Positions 1 through 12,635 of a stretch of DNA of 64,000 bases are shown here, piece by piece (position 1 is the first letter of the stretch; each line of letters starts with the position of its first letter). The DNA lies in NCBI RefSeq assembly GCF_018873765.1, contig NC_057924.1:5642001-5706000 (forward strand), read 5' to 3'. The notes under the pieces were generated by a model. It was not told the origin of the DNA. It saw only the letters and a list, made by a program, of their open reading frames with translations, and made no database searches. The DNA is from Telopea speciosissima. Its lineage: Eukaryota > Streptophyta > Magnoliopsida > Proteales > Proteaceae. The translations under genes and the position numbers were made by a program.

Positions 1-122
1 AGAAACCAATCAACCGTAATGGACAGTGAACCTGAGATGAAAAAAATTCCAATATTCCGTCATTGGTTGTAGTGTACAGATTCCTTTTTACATTGTTGTC
101 CTTGAAAACCCTTCCCAATTTT

Positions 123-129
123 TATAATA
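123..129 (+). promoter_or_regulatory. TATA-like box of the SUFB gene
   Basis: TATAATA lies about 180 bp before the SUFB start codon, in a T-rich stretch, at a plausible distance for a transcription start near 155. The 5' leader would be about 150 nt. This is inferred from position and composition only. Confidence 0.35.
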
Positions 130-305
130 GGGAAGAGAATGCTAAGTGCTAACCGCCTTTGATATGAGAGTGGACCGGGTTCGTAGATCGAAAGCAAACA
201 AGCGAGTGGCACGCGCCATCGACGACTCCCCTAGAGTCTGTGAGAATCTTCTCCCATTAATAAAAGTTCTGCAAATTCCCCTTCGTGTTTAGAGAGAACG
301 CAGCC

Positions 306-3300
306 ATGGCTTCCGTTCTGGTTAACAGTATTTCGCGCTTTTCTCCTCAGTCACCACCTGAAACAACGATACCACTGAAATCCTCTTCTCATAAGCTACA
401 ATCACTGAAAACCCTTAATCGAAAATTCATTAGTTCTTCGAGGCGCTTGAACGTCCGGGCAGATCTCGAATCCATATCTATCCCTTCTGATCGAGCTTCG
501 TCAACGGGTAAGACCTTAACCGATGATCCAATACAAAAATTTCTTAAAAGGGATTACAAATGGGGTTTTGTTTCGGATTTCGAATCGTTTTCGATCCCGA
601 AAGGGCTTACGGAGGAGACGGTTCGATTGATTTCTTCAAGAAAGGATGAACCAGATTGGATGCTTCAATATAGGTTGGAAGCTTACCATAAATTCCTTAA
701 AATGAAGGAACCCAAGTGGTCGGACAATGAATACCCTACTATTGATTTCCAGGACTTTTGTTATTACTCGGAACCGAAGAAGAAACCTACGCTGAACAGC
801 ATCGAAGAGGCTGACCCAGAGCTTCTTAGGTATTTTGAGAAGTTGGGAATTCCACTGAATGAACAGAATCGATTAGCTAATGTTGCTGTTGATGCCGTCC
901 TCGACAGCGTCTCCATCGCTACGACCCACCGGGCGACGTTAGAAGAGGCTGGTGTGATTTTCTGTTCCATATCGGAAGCAATTAGGAAGCACCCGGATTT
1001 GGTCAGGAAATTTTTAAGCAAAGTGGTTCCTCCAGAGGATAATTACTTTGCGGCCCTGAACTCTGCGGTATTCAGTGATGGATCATTCTGTTACATCCCC
1101 AAGAATACAAAGTGCCCGATGCCCGTCTCCACTTATTTTCGGATTAATGCATTGGAGACAGGGCAGTTTGAGAGAACATTGATAGTTGCTGACGAGGGGA
1201 GCTTTGTAGAGTACTTGGAGGGTTGTACGGCTCCTTCTTACGACAAGAATCAGCTCCATGCTGCTGTAGTGGAGCTGTACTGCATGGAGGGTGCAGAGAT
1301 TAAGTATTCCACCGTGCAGAATTGGTATGCTGGGGATGAGGAGGGGCGTGGTGGGATTTATAATTTCGTCACTAAAAGGGGCATCTGTGCCGGAGCTCGC
1401 TCTAAGATCTCATGGACACAGGTGGAGACAGGATCCGCCATTACTTGGAAGTACCCAAGTGTTGTTTTGGAAGGTGATGATACGGTGGGAGAGTTCTATT
1501 CTGTAGCATTGACAAATAACCATCAGCAGGCAGATACAGGAACAAAGATGATACACAAGGGGAAGAACACAAGAAGTAGGATAGTCTCAAAGGGAATTTC
1601 TGCTGGTCAATCAAGAAATTGTTATAGAGGGCTTGTTCAGGTGCAATCAAAGGCAGAGAATGCCCGGAACTCCTCACAATGTGATTCAATGCTTATTGGT
1701 GATAATGCAGCTGCCAACACTTATCCTTACATCCAGGTACTTTTCAGTCACTCCTTGGTTTATTCATCTTTATATGTATATTGAGTGGCTACCTATGTTT
1801 GCACTTATCACCAGTTATTATACAATTAAATCCTCCTCACCTTTCATATTCAATGCACCATTGCTGTTTTTTCTAATGGTATTTCAGTTTGGCCTAAGTG
1901 CTGAAGTCTCAGGGATATTTTCTCCTAAATATTGTATAATTGAGGATGGAGGAAATTTTGTCCTTTGGGACACTTTTTTTTTGGGGACTTATATCTGCTT
2001 CTTCCTTAAATTGTTTGACATGACTATATGGAATGATAGCCATGCAGTAGAAAAGATGAAAACATTGAGGACTTCTTGTTATGATGTGAGGAATCCAAGA
2101 TATCATTCATTTATGGGAAATATATAAAAAGTGTGTTTTGGAAAGACCTGTACTGCAGGAATGAACTACTTACCTGGGGTGTACCTAAAGTTGCATGTGC
2201 ATGTTGTGGGTTTTTCTTAGCTTATTGGATTGTAATAGTACATCTGCTTGGGAAGGTGGAGTGAGATTGTTACTTTTGATTACACTTTGAAAAGGAGGTA
2301 TATGTTCTTATAACATCATCATTTGGGATTGTTTTATACTTTAGTATCACATCACAACTTGGTGAAAAGTGCTTAAAGAAAGATAGAACATACCCAATAC
2401 ATTAGGGATGCTACATCCTTGAAAGGGCGTACCCAGTGCATGAGGCTCCCGCCACTGTGGGGTCTGGGGAGGGTCATAATGTATGCAGTCTGACCCCTGC
2501 TTTCACAGAGAGGCTGTTTCAAGACACAAACTCGCGATCACTTGGTCACAATGGAGCAACCATTACCGTTGCGCCAAGGCCTGCCTCCATGCTACATCCT
2601 TGAAAAAGGAATCTATCTAGATTGATTTTTCTCCGTGTTTAACTTTCCTGTGTACATCGACTCCCTGCCAATGTTGTTGAGAAGTTGGCAGTTTTGAACT
2701 TGGTTTATCCCATTCCCATATGGTAAGAAGTCAGTCATATTTTGATGTGACATTCTGAACTATCATGATCCTCTTCTTCTTGTGAAATTTTCTATATTAC
2801 CAGGGGAGAGTGTACCGTAAGTTTCCACTCTTTAAGCTTCTCTCATTCAAGCTTTTGGATCTTCACAAGCTCAATGCTGACTACCTAGGCTCTGTGCATA
2901 CAAATGATGTACATGAAGATGGTTATATAACCAGTTACTGGTCTCACCTTAAGTTCCACTCTTTAAGCTTCTCTTATTCAAGTTTTTGGATCTTCACAAG
3001 CTCAATGCTGACTACCTGGGTTCTGTGCACACAAATGATGTACATGAAGATGGTTATATAACCAGTTATTGGTCTCATCTAGGAGATGAATTTTGGTAGA
3101 CAATCAAACTGATTTAGTTACTGTAGTTTTTTCTAGACATGGATTTCTATCTTCTTGTAATGTCCTATAATGATTGGGATCATCCAACCTGGTCGAATTT
3201 TGTTGCTGGAGTACTTGGTTCATTGGTGTAATGTAAGACAGGTTATAACATGTTGATGTGTTGTTTTCTGGTTCCCTTTTTTCAGTTATCCTAGGAATTT

Positions 3301-3621
3301 TGTATTGACCAAGGCAAATTGAATTGTTTCTAGAAGTATGAACTTTTGTAGTAACCTCCTATGCTTGTGCTTAGTTGTTGATTGACCCCATGGTTGAAAC
3401 AGGTGAAGAACCCCACAGCTCGTGTTGAACATGAGGCTAGTACCTCCAAAATTGGTGAAGATCAGCTATTCTACTTTCAGCAAAGGGGCATTGACCATGA
3501 AAGAGCCATGAGAGCCATGATCTCTGGGTTCTGTAGGGATGTCTTTGACATGCTTCCTGACGAGTTTGGTGCTGAAGTGAACCAGCTGATGAGCTTGAAG
3601 CTTGAGGGATCAGTTGGTTAA
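306..3621 (+). CDS. SUFB: SUFB/ABCI8, plastid Fe-S cluster scaffold protein
   Basis: SUFB is the scaffold of the plastid SUF machinery; with SUFC and SUFD it assembles Fe-S clusters in the chloroplast stroma. Two exons are seen: 306-1736 and 3403-3621, joined in phase 0 by a GT-AG intron (1737-3402). The protein is about 549 aa, close to the 557 aa of Arabidopsis ABCI8. The start at 306 has a good context (GCCATGGC) and opens a Ser/Arg-rich transit peptide of about 55-60 residues. The mature part starts with the conserved [10 protein letters not shown] block and continues through the SufB core ([56 protein letters not shown]). Exon 2 encodes the closing helical segment with [13 protein letters not shown] and ends EGSVG. 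The reading frame is intact and looks functional. The intron carries a SINE and a tandem duplication. The terminal exon with its 3' flank recurs as a decayed copy at 17.8 kb. Confidence 0.96.
2408..2605 (+). mobile_element. Au-type SINE in the SUFB intron with 17-bp target duplication
   Basis: The core from 2425 (GGGCGTACCCAGTGCATGAG, later GGTCTGGGGAGGGTC and the end GTTGCGCCAAGGCCTGCC) matches the plant Au SINE family as I know it. It is flanked by perfect 17-bp direct repeats ATGCTACATCCTTGAAA at 2408-2424 and 2589-2605. The element of about 164 bp looks full length and is in the same orientation as SUFB. Confidence 0.9.
2818..3080 (+). repeat. Two-copy tandem duplication of about 131 bp in the SUFB intron
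   Basis: The segment starting AAGTTTCCACTCTTTAAGC at 2818 and ending near GGTTATATAACCAGTTACTGG is repeated head to tail from about 2950, with few substitutions. It ends about 320 bp before the intron acceptor. It is a local duplication, not coding. Confidence 0.9.
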
Positions 3622-6600
3622 GATTGACTATGGCCAGACACTGTTTCTGTACTCAATAGATTTTTCACTTTGGAGAAGAAAATAAGACATTTTGTAGGTG
3701 TTCATTAAATATGTAAAGAGTGGAATGAAAATGATTCTAGGTATGGTGTTTGTAAGTTGATCTCTTTAATATTGGTGTAACATTATGCTATTACTTGGCG
3801 TTAACCAATTATTGTAAATTATTTGCCCTGGATGACATGGGAAAACTTTGCAATTCTTTTTTCTTGTATTGTTAATTGTTAATTAATTGTGTATATGAAG
3901 GCTTGATATTTCTGCCTGGATGGTGGTTGCCTTAAACCCTGAACTGACGTGACAAGGTGTCTTAAATCACGTGGAAACTGATGTGGCAGATGTAGGTCTG
4001 GCTCCTCTCCATTTCTAAGAACTGGGGATACTCCAGTTAAGTGAAGGAGAGTGAAACAATGTAACCTTGATTCAGTTTAACAGGCTAAATAAAAAAGTTC
4101 ATAAAAAGCCTCTAAACTAAACCCTTTTAAAGTATCTGTAGAATAACAAAAAGCAACTGAAAAATTTCCCTGGTTCTACTCTAATAACCTTCTTTCTTGA
4201 CCTGCTTGCTTTTGATGTTCGTGAACTAAGTGCTGCTATTGTGAGTGGAGATGAAGTACGGTCAGGGTTCTGCTTCTGCGAGTTTTCATGGGTTGTCGTT
4301 GCTCAATTCATGGGAGAGAGCTCTTCCTAGGTACCATTGTCTTGGATTTCTTATTAGTTGTCTTCAAGTACCATTTTCTTGGGTTTGTTTCTCTGGCAAG
4401 GTTTCTGGGGCCTTCTGAATCAGGTAATGCCTTAAATTCTTGCTATTCTTTCTTCTTTACTGTTTATAGTAATGAACCAGGAGTTGATTGCTGTGTCCTT
4501 TTGTACAAAAATCATGTGTGTGTGTGTGGGGGGGGGGGGGGGGGGGGTTGTTATTTTTTAAGGGCTATTTTTATCATGATGTCCTTCAGCTGGTTTTGTT
4601 TTGTCTGTTTAGGGTGTTATTGTTCAAAGATGATGTCTGGATTGGCTTTTAGTTTCCATCTACGTGTAGATTTTGCTTGTAATATCTATCTGCTACATTT
4701 ATTAATTTCTCTGTTCCCAGTGTTATGATTTTGTTTCTATTTTTCTCTTTGATAAAATATTGATAGTGATTTGACTGTTCATATCTAATTGGTTGCTGAT
4801 ATTATTTTATCCATTCACCCCAATAGATTTGAGTCGTTTGGCAATGTTTAGAATCTAGAAACTCGGAGGATTCTGGAATTTGTAGGGTTTTAGATCGAAA
4901 CAACAATTGACCTTCCAAGTTGAGAAAATTGATGTGAATGAGTTTGTTAGAGAATTACTATTGTTGTTTTATTTTAGTGTTTACTTTGGGTGGCAGTTTT
5001 CCTAAAGGGTCCATTTAGGCTTCCTAAATGGCCCTAAAAAAGTGCAACATGGAAGATCAGATGCCACCCAAATTTTGTGGCAGGTAGACCTCAAGATCAC
5101 CTTCTCACATGTCAAGTTTGGCTCAAACGGAGTTTGCTTAGTGGAAAAGTAAAGCTTTGAAAAATCCAAGACTATGGGAGAGTGGACAGTGGTGGTTGGA
5201 CCATACTAATACTTTGGAGGGTATTTGATTGTATTAGGCTCTAAAATTTGGCAGGTGGCTAGCTCCCAACCTAAGGAAATTATGTAAGTTTCTAAAGTTT
5301 GAAGCGTAGTAGGAATTAGGAATAGAAAGTTAGGGTCCTGTTAGTTTATAAAAAAGGGATCATATTTACCATTGTAATACATGGATTTTTGAATTAATGA
5401 ATAAGAACTTTAGTGGTTTGCGGAGGCATGTCGCTTTGGTGCCTTTGTGTGCTTATGGTCAGAATCCCACGGTCATGACCTGGTTCATCAATGCAGTCTT
5501 CTGCTGCTGCTATTCTTCTGATTTCTGCCATTAACAGATTAATTTTCTTAGTCTGTTAAGCATTCCTTTGATACCCTGTTATGAACCTAATTTCCAGTCC
5601 TACAATTTCGATTACATATCCTTCAAATATCTCTATTTCACCTAAATTTCTTCTACTATTTTCTGTTAACCAGTTCCCCCAAAACCCCACCTCAAACTCC
5701 GATTTTAGATCTTGTTTTATACTCGATCACTCCCTATCTTCTGTTCTGGCCGCAATCTATATTAAGCCTAATCGCACCCCTCAATCAATTGAGGGTTTCT
5801 GCCCTGTTTTGTCACTGGTAGGCCATCTCAGGAGGCTATTTTACCCCAGTTTCAATCTTATCTGAACTGTGGATTTCAAGATATCCAAAATATCTTATTC
5901 TGCGTAATTGGTCCTTTGTATTCACTATTGTTTTAGGTATTTATTGCCATCTATTCTGATAGTCCTTTTATCAGAGCATATAACCAAAACCATAAGCTAT
6001 ATTCTGTCCTATTTTCCCTACCAGCCAATTAGCCCTAATTGTCCATTTTAGGATTAGGGTTTCTGGGCAACCACCAAACCCCTTGGTGACCACTAAAGGA
6101 TGTAAAGGAGGCATGTCGGGGGGTGGGTGGTGGTGGTGGGGGAGGTGGGGGGTGAGGCACACAACTGTAAATTATTGTATAGTTTACTATTTAAGTTTGG
6201 GCTTAATGATTTTGCAATATTTTCCCACAGATAACATAACTATTGATACAAGAAGTACAAGAAGCTCAGCTCTTTCAACATGATGATTTCATTAGGTATT
6301 TTCTTTTCCTGGTGTGCTTCCTGTTATACTAAAGAAAAAGTATAGCTTTTGATTGTGTAAAAAATAAAACAATTGGAATAGTAATAAATGATTAGTGCTC
6401 CCAAGACCTAAACAGACAAATATTCACAAAAAATAGAAAAATTAAATCAATTAAAATTAAATTTAAATACAAAGAGCCAAAAAACGGAGCATAAACAACA
6501 AACATCCATACTTGAACTTGCCCGGGTTGGTTTGAACTTGCGACCCTGCAAGCTGGGTCACAACATAGGAGGCACCTGGCCATAAATTGCAGGAAAATTC

Positions 6601-8430
6601 TCCTCAACAGTAATGATGTGGACCCTGAAATCGGATACAGTCTGATATCAGGATTTCTAAGTTAGCAAGTTAACATTCACATAATTAGGAGTGGTGAAAG
6701 GTCAAAATATAAAAGTAACAAATTATCATGCAAATATATTCAAAACAACATTTTGAACCATCAACCAACAATTGTCAAAAAACAATGACGTTAAGACTGA
6801 TTTGTAAAAAGTTTGTCTGCTTAACCCCTGTATCTTAAACACATGATACTCAAGCACCATAAATAGATGATGGCACATGACCATGGACAAGTGAATACCT
6901 CAAAAGAAAATAATTAATCACCATCACCTGATAGTCTGAAGGATTTTCTTCTTCACCACTTGAACCCTTAAACTGAAGCAGTTTACTGTTGGTTTCTCCA
7001 ATGAAAACGCAACTGGTATTCTACCTTCAATCGCATAGTCTTTCATCAAGTGGTGTCTTACCTGCAAGGTTTGGGATTGCGGTTTGCTTGGTTTCGATCT
7101 TGGTTGAAACCGAATTATTTGGGGTTTTGACCGAAATTTGATTGAAACTCTGCATGTTTTGGTTGACCAGTTTGTTTGGCTATTTCGGTGGTCAAATGGC
7201 CATATTTTGGCTTGAAACTTCAGGAAAACCTTAATTAAGCATTTTTTTAACATAATGGAACCTTTAGATTGTAAAAAAAACACGCCCAATATGGTAGTTT
7301 GGTTTTGTACCCTAGGTTGGTAGTACACGTTGTCCCCTGCTGTATAGTGTATACTTTCTCAAATATAACCTATTCTACACATAATTTAGCATTAGAACAC
7401 ACAAAATTCAATGAAACAACTAAAATATGCATTAGGTTTGAGGAAAATAATAGTGCACAATGTCAAAGTGTAACAAGTACAAGAAGTATACAAATGTTAC
7501 AAGTAGTCAAGTACAAGTGTACAACCAAGGTTAAAACGCCTCTACGTAACCGTTCCTCCAACTCTATGTCAGTACGAGTTCCGAGAAGGCTCAAAACCCT
7601 TGGGGGAAAAGACTATAAAGTTTAAATCTTACACAAATCTTTCTCAAATGCGGCAAATAGTTGTGTTGTTAATGTGTTGTAGTCAGTAGTAGTCCCCAAG
7701 AGTTTGTTCCACTAAGAAATGTAGATGATTGGCCAAAAATATCAAATCTGAGTTTTCTTTTTTTGGAGTTTTCCCCACTCTAACAGGTGAAACCACTTGA
7801 AACTTACAAAATGGGTCAAAATTGCGACCCATTTCGATTGAAACAATGCTTTGATATGCACTGTATCCTACCGAAACCTAGTCGAAACTTTGCGTTCCTA
7901 CTGAGTCGCACCCAGTTTTATTTCGACCTTTGTCGAAACTCGAAACCGAAATATTTCACAAAATCTCGGTGATTTTAATCAAGATTTCTGTAGAATAGAG
8001 TATAAGAAATATTAAAAGCACCCAAAATAAGTTTCTTTCCATGGAAATCTATCACAAAATTGGAATAATTACAGAACACATGTTTCAGACCTGAAGAAAA
8101 CACATATGGCACAATGAGAATGGGTTGTTTAGGAAGCCCTTCCTAGACAGGGCTGTGTAAAGTAGTTTTTTCAATTTACTTTTTATTTTGGTGATGCTGC
8201 TTACTTTTTCTTACTTGCGAATATCATTTATTACATCCAACTTCAGTCACATGGGTAGACTGTTGGCGGCCCATATTAAAGGATCAACTGAGATTTGCTG
8301 CTTTAGACCAAACGTAGCCTAAAAGATGTGCCACATTGTGTGTATTTTCTTTCGAACATTTCTATCTAACAAATGGGAGAATTGATTTCAATGCCATGAC
8401 TGGAGGTCTGGTACTAGATGTCTTCAATCC
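3622..8430. other. Non-coding spacer after SUFB, with relic repeats
   Basis: No gene is supported here. 3622-4150 is the SUFB 3' region, also found in the decayed copy at 18057-18430. A (GT)n tract runs into 20 consecutive G at 4528-4547. 5230-5500 looks like an LTR fragment (TATA-like stretch at about 5347, then a run resembling an R/U5), but I could not fix its ends. 6108-6150 is G/T-rich simple sequence. 7060-7980 is dense in GAAAC and TTTCG words at both ends, as in non-autonomous DNA transposons with degenerate subterminal repeats. Open frames here (for example 4288-4728 and 5581-5865) show no family motif. Confidence 0.5.
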
Positions 8431-8489
8431 AATTCATGATTTATTCTGCATGTATCTCCACAATGGTAAGTTATATAGTCCATGCTTCA

Positions 8490-8690
8490 TGCTTCCTTGC
8501 TGTATATAGTGCCAGAACGACCGCCTTTGCTTCAGCCTCTTCCACCAAATCCACCTCGACCTTTCACCTGATACTGCTCAACAAACTCTTTTGTTATCTC
8601 TAATAACCATTCCAGCTACCCTGTTTTGGAGTCTTGAACAGAAGAAGCATCTGTATTTATTTTAACCTGACCCACTTTTGGTGGCTCCCA
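8490..8690 (-). pseudogene. Relic of a LINE RNase H domain
   Basis: On the minus strand three short peptides in successive frames match the plant LINE RNase H (RVT_3) pattern in order: VKINTDASS (the catalytic Asp block), AGMVIRDNKR, and VEEAEAKAVVLALYTA. Frameshifts and stops separate them, so this is an old dead fragment. No reverse transcriptase or 3' tail was found beside it. Confidence 0.65.
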
Positions 8691-8699
8691 ATTTCCCAA

Positions 8700-11140
8700 C
8701 TGACCTGCGTCTGGTGAAGGTCCTTGGCCAACTAGTCCTCTTGATCAACTGATTCCATCGATGATGAACTTGCAAAATCTGGAGTGAGGTGAGAGTCAAT
8801 GTACTTAGGATATTATGTATTGAAGATTTGAAGCTACGGCAATCACTTTTGGTTGTTGAGTAGAGTTGGTAGTGGTGTAGCTGCTCTTTGGCTTTTATGC
8901 TGTAAGTTTCATTTGCTTGTTTGTTTGTTGTACTTTACATTGGCTGGCTTACCACCTTTCTTTATAAAATTCTGTGATTCATAAAATGATTGAAGGGGAA
9001 AAAACACCTTAAACCTTGGGACATTTCGGAACTAGAAAAAAAGAGCTCAATGAGAGATGCTATGGCATCCCTTTTAACTATTATCATGTCTCCCTAAAGT
9101 CTGTCCTGTAAGCCGGATACTATTCCAATACTTCTTTCCCTGTTAGTGTTACCCCACATTGGAAACTGTAAGAGCTCCTGATGAAAACAGCTTACTATCT
9201 GTTTGTATGTTGCTGCTTCTCGAAATTCTGTAACTGCAAACTGTGGTATGGAGAGATGAATGTCAGATTGTGCTCACTACTGTGCCTGTTATATGGTACA
9301 AGAGGTCTTGATTGACTTCTAGTCTTGAAAATACTTCAGATGCTTGAGGTTTCATTACTTAGATGACAGATGTAGGGGCAAACAGATAGACAGGCAAAGT
9401 GTATAAAACTTGAATCTTGAAGTATCTTCTAAGTTTACACATATGATTGGGAGAAGGCCACCATTTTGCAAGGATATCATCAAAGAGAGAGCAAGGAGCT
9501 CCAGTTTCTTTGGTAAGGAGAGGTGGTTTGGTTTCTTGTTCCACTTTCTATATTGATTTGAGAAATTGTTCTAGGTGAATATGAGCTACCTGAAGAGTTA
9601 AATTTGTTGGAAGTTATCCTTTTGCCATTGATTGAAACTGCAGTAATATGTAGCTTCATTTCCAATACTGCTTGCATTCATAAATTTTTAGCACATTTTA
9701 ACTGAGTATTTGATTGTTTTTTTTTTTGTCACGTTGTGTTTTCTGCATCATGGATAGGTTTCAGTTTCTACATTAGGAAAAGTTGACCTCTAGATGAAAC
9801 TCTTCTTGTTCTCCAGTCTCCACACAACTTATCATCTTTCTCTGCCCCTCCACACCTAGACCATGGACAAAGGAGATCACCCAAAAACTGAAAAGCAATT
9901 CATGAGCATGAATAAGGCTGAAATGTTACAGATGAAACATATCGAACAGAAGACTAAAACAAGGTTTCACTCTCACATTACTAAAATTACTACTGTTCCA
10001 GCAGAAGGCTTGACTCTGAAATCAACTGTTCTCAATATCCATATGGGTATTACCTCATTTGAATGATGCCACAACAAGGACAGCATAATGACCATGAAGA
10101 AGCTCCTCTTCTCTGTAATCCTGATGTTCAGTGGTGTTTTCATGGTGAAAAGACAGCTTCATTGATTAACAGAGGCATTTTTTTTTCCGGTGTTTCTGGC
10201 TTTGCTATCCGATGATTGGGCGTCATAGCATAGATTACAGATCTTTCAAGCACCTATTTTGCTTCTTTCTCAGCTCCTGATGTAAGGGGAAAGACATTTT
10301 CCTCAAAGCACATCGATTGAAACATACATGAGCTCCATTCCTGTTGTTAATATCTTGTTGAAGACCCATACAATCGTCAGATATATAGATTAGATATTGC
10401 CAAAGGTTGTTCATGGAAAACCCAACTCTCCCAGAGGAGCTCAAACGAGCCAACATATCCAGACACTGACCACTTTCTTCTTGCGAGATATGATGGAGAT
10501 GCTACCATCCCTTCCTGATTGGATCTCAATTCATCTTGTTTGAATTATGGGCTTTCAAATGGGTTTCAACTTTCAAGTCAACATATCTTCAAATGAACAC
10601 CACATATGGTTTCGTTTGGTTGCAGGAGAAATTAAAGAAAAGGGAAGTGAAAATTTTCAAACATACAAAGGAAATGTTTGTAATAATTACCCGGATTTTT
10701 ATCACTTACAGTTCTGATCGCCCAATACTCCTCTGGGAAGACGATATGTGGCATGGGAAGATCGGAAGGTCACCGTTGAATCGGAAATTTTACAAAGCCC
10801 TAACTTGCTGGATTCTCTCTCCTCTCTCACTGATCCTCTCCCACCTTTCTCGCTGCCGAAGTAGCCCTCGGAGACGGAGTCCCTTACTGCTGCTGGAATT
10901 GCCCTTGGAGACCCTCTTCGTTGTTGCTCCCTCTACGGCTATCTCTACCGATCGCCTCACTCTACGGCTATTTCATGGGGTGGAGGAGAGAGATAAACAC
11001 ATGGGAGTGTTGGCGTAGGCCATGTTCTCAAACAGAAAACATTTTCCCCTTTTTTTTTTAGGGAAAAATGTCCAACATTGATAGTGTGGGAATCTTTTTT
11101 CACATCCTCTCACATTTTGACCTTAGTGGGATCCACATTG
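8700..11140. other. Non-coding spacer, no gene recognised
   Basis: The tract is mostly AT-rich with short open frames lacking motifs. 10720-10980 is richer in C and G and reads like a gene leader (CT-rich, many TCTC words), but no coding frame is convincing. 10985-11050 (GGGAGTGTTGGCGTAGGCC) matches one terminal repeat of the MITE at 34071-34240, so a partial copy sits here. Confidence 0.4.
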
Positions 11141-11143
11141 ATA

Positions 11144-11610
11144 CCATAGTTCGAATTTTTGTCTCGTCTCGCCATTTCGGCGAAATATGGTATTTTTTTT
11201 GTCATATTTCGGCACTTCATCTTGGTGGATTTTTTTGCCATATTAAGGTCTGATACTTCATGTACACCTTTATTTAAGTTAAATAAACACATTTAAACAT
11301 TCATATTGCAAAAAACATGAACCCAAAGTGGTGTTTAGGGTTTGCACCCTTGATTGATAGTATACAGTCGGACCCTGATGTATAAATAGTTAAATACATA
11401 TTGTTTAAGTATTAAAAGACATAATAAGAAATTTAAACAAAGTAATAAAACAAATTTATGAAATTTCACGAAATATATCAAAATTTTATGAAGTATACCG
11501 AAATTTCACGAAATTTGAACATTTTTCATTTCGAAAGTCCATCTCGTCTCGATAGTGTCGAAATTTACCGAAATTTCAACAATATATCGCGAAATTTTGA
11601 TGAACCATGA
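11144..11610. repeat. Putative non-autonomous DNA element with TTTCG/CGAAA subterminal repeats
   Basis: The two ends are loosely inverted (CCATAGTTCGAATTTTTG on the left against the reverse of AATTTTGATGAACCATGAC on the right). Words such as GAAATTTC, CGAAATTT and TTTCGGCG recur many times near both ends. Such dense subterminal repeats are usual in non-autonomous hAT or CACTA elements. Ends and target duplication are not certain. Confidence 0.45.
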
Positions 11611-11803
11611 CTAATAATATCTCTCTTCTCCAACCATCTGAGCCCCCTTTGTTCATGAAAACATTTCTTACACAATGATTTGCAATAATGTGGAAGATTC
11701 CTCCTATACGAGCAGCGTGGAAATCCTTTCTTTTAAAAAAAATAAAATAAATTATTCTCTTATCAGAATACATGCTCGAAAAACATCCCGTAGTCAATAG
11801 TCG

Positions 11804-11895
11804 ACCCAGGATCCTCTGAGCAGTACCGGCGGGGCGACAGTGCACATCCGACGGCACAGTAGAGACCATGTGGCACCGCAGAGGATTTTTACACG
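11804..11895 (-). mobile_element. MITE fragment of the GGCGGGGCG hairpin family
   Basis: AGGATCCTCTGAGCAGTACC followed by GGCGGGGCGACAGTGCACAT and ACGGCACAGTAGAGACCATG matches the reverse complement of one arm of the hairpin MITE at 31697-31803. Only one arm plus a short stretch is present, so it is partial. Confidence 0.6.
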
Positions 11896-12081
11896 TCAAT
11901 AGTCATATTTTAGGGGCACTTCGGGCAAAGCATATAGCAGGGGCAGTATCGATATTAAAATATTAAGCAAAGCGTAAAACAGGAAAAATGTGTTTCTACC
12001 ATGGTGATGGTCCTAATGGAATATGGATCGACAGAGCCACCATAGCGTTCCGTTACTCTGAGACGTCTCTGAGACGAGAAT

Positions 12082-12635
12082 TAATATTTAAGTATTTCTA
12101 GTCCAGAAAGAAATTGAGCGGCTCACACTTTCTTCATCGACTTCGCAACCTTATCTGTAGCTTTGCATCCTCTTTTCTCTCAAAAATCTCTTCTGCCTTT
12201 GATTCTTTCCTTGAATACGTCTTTGAAATTTCGGTTTTCTTTAACAGTGAGATTTACCCGATAAAGTTGGGTCTACAAATCCAATTTTTCTAAGAACTGG
12301 AAGCATCGTTTTCACATTGGAGTTCATCTGAATCTCTTTATCGACTCTGGAAACTCTTTGTTTTGAAGGTGCTGAGGTTTCTAGTGATTTGTTGAAGTAA
12401 GACTCCGGTGGACATTGTTCTGCAGCTTTAGATTAAACTTAACTATCATCCCTATAAGTCTACGAAGTTGATACGGTTCAGCCACTTCGTGTTGTTTTGG
12501 AGCAGAAGAACGGGGTTTTCGACTTCTTAACTCAATCTGGAACTAGAAGAGCTTTGCTGTCCTCGCTCCAATTAATACCTGTATCTAACTTTGAGTTTTA
12601 AGGATCGTGAAAATTATTTGGAATTAGTTTGCTGA
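12082..12635 (+). promoter_or_regulatory. Probable core promoter and 5' leader of the LPAT gene
   Basis: An AT-rich TATA-like stretch (TAATATTTAAGTA, about 12082-12094) is followed from about 12120 by a CT-rich leader typical of plant 5' UTRs, running to the start codon at 12636. The leader is about 500 nt and could contain an intron, but no splice pair stands out. A palindrome GAGACGTCTC lies just upstream at about 12060-12070. Positional inference only. Confidence 0.4.

Noticed and set aside
10235-10456. Minus-strand frame with YLIYISDDCMGLQQDINN, possibly a second LINE RNase H piece
   Set aside because: Only a short stretch resembles the SDC block of RNase H; there are no supporting blocks before or after it.
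10536-11018. 160-aa plus-strand frame
   Set aside because: No motif, low-complexity Ser/Leu/Arg composition from CT-rich sequence, and its end overlaps a MITE end.
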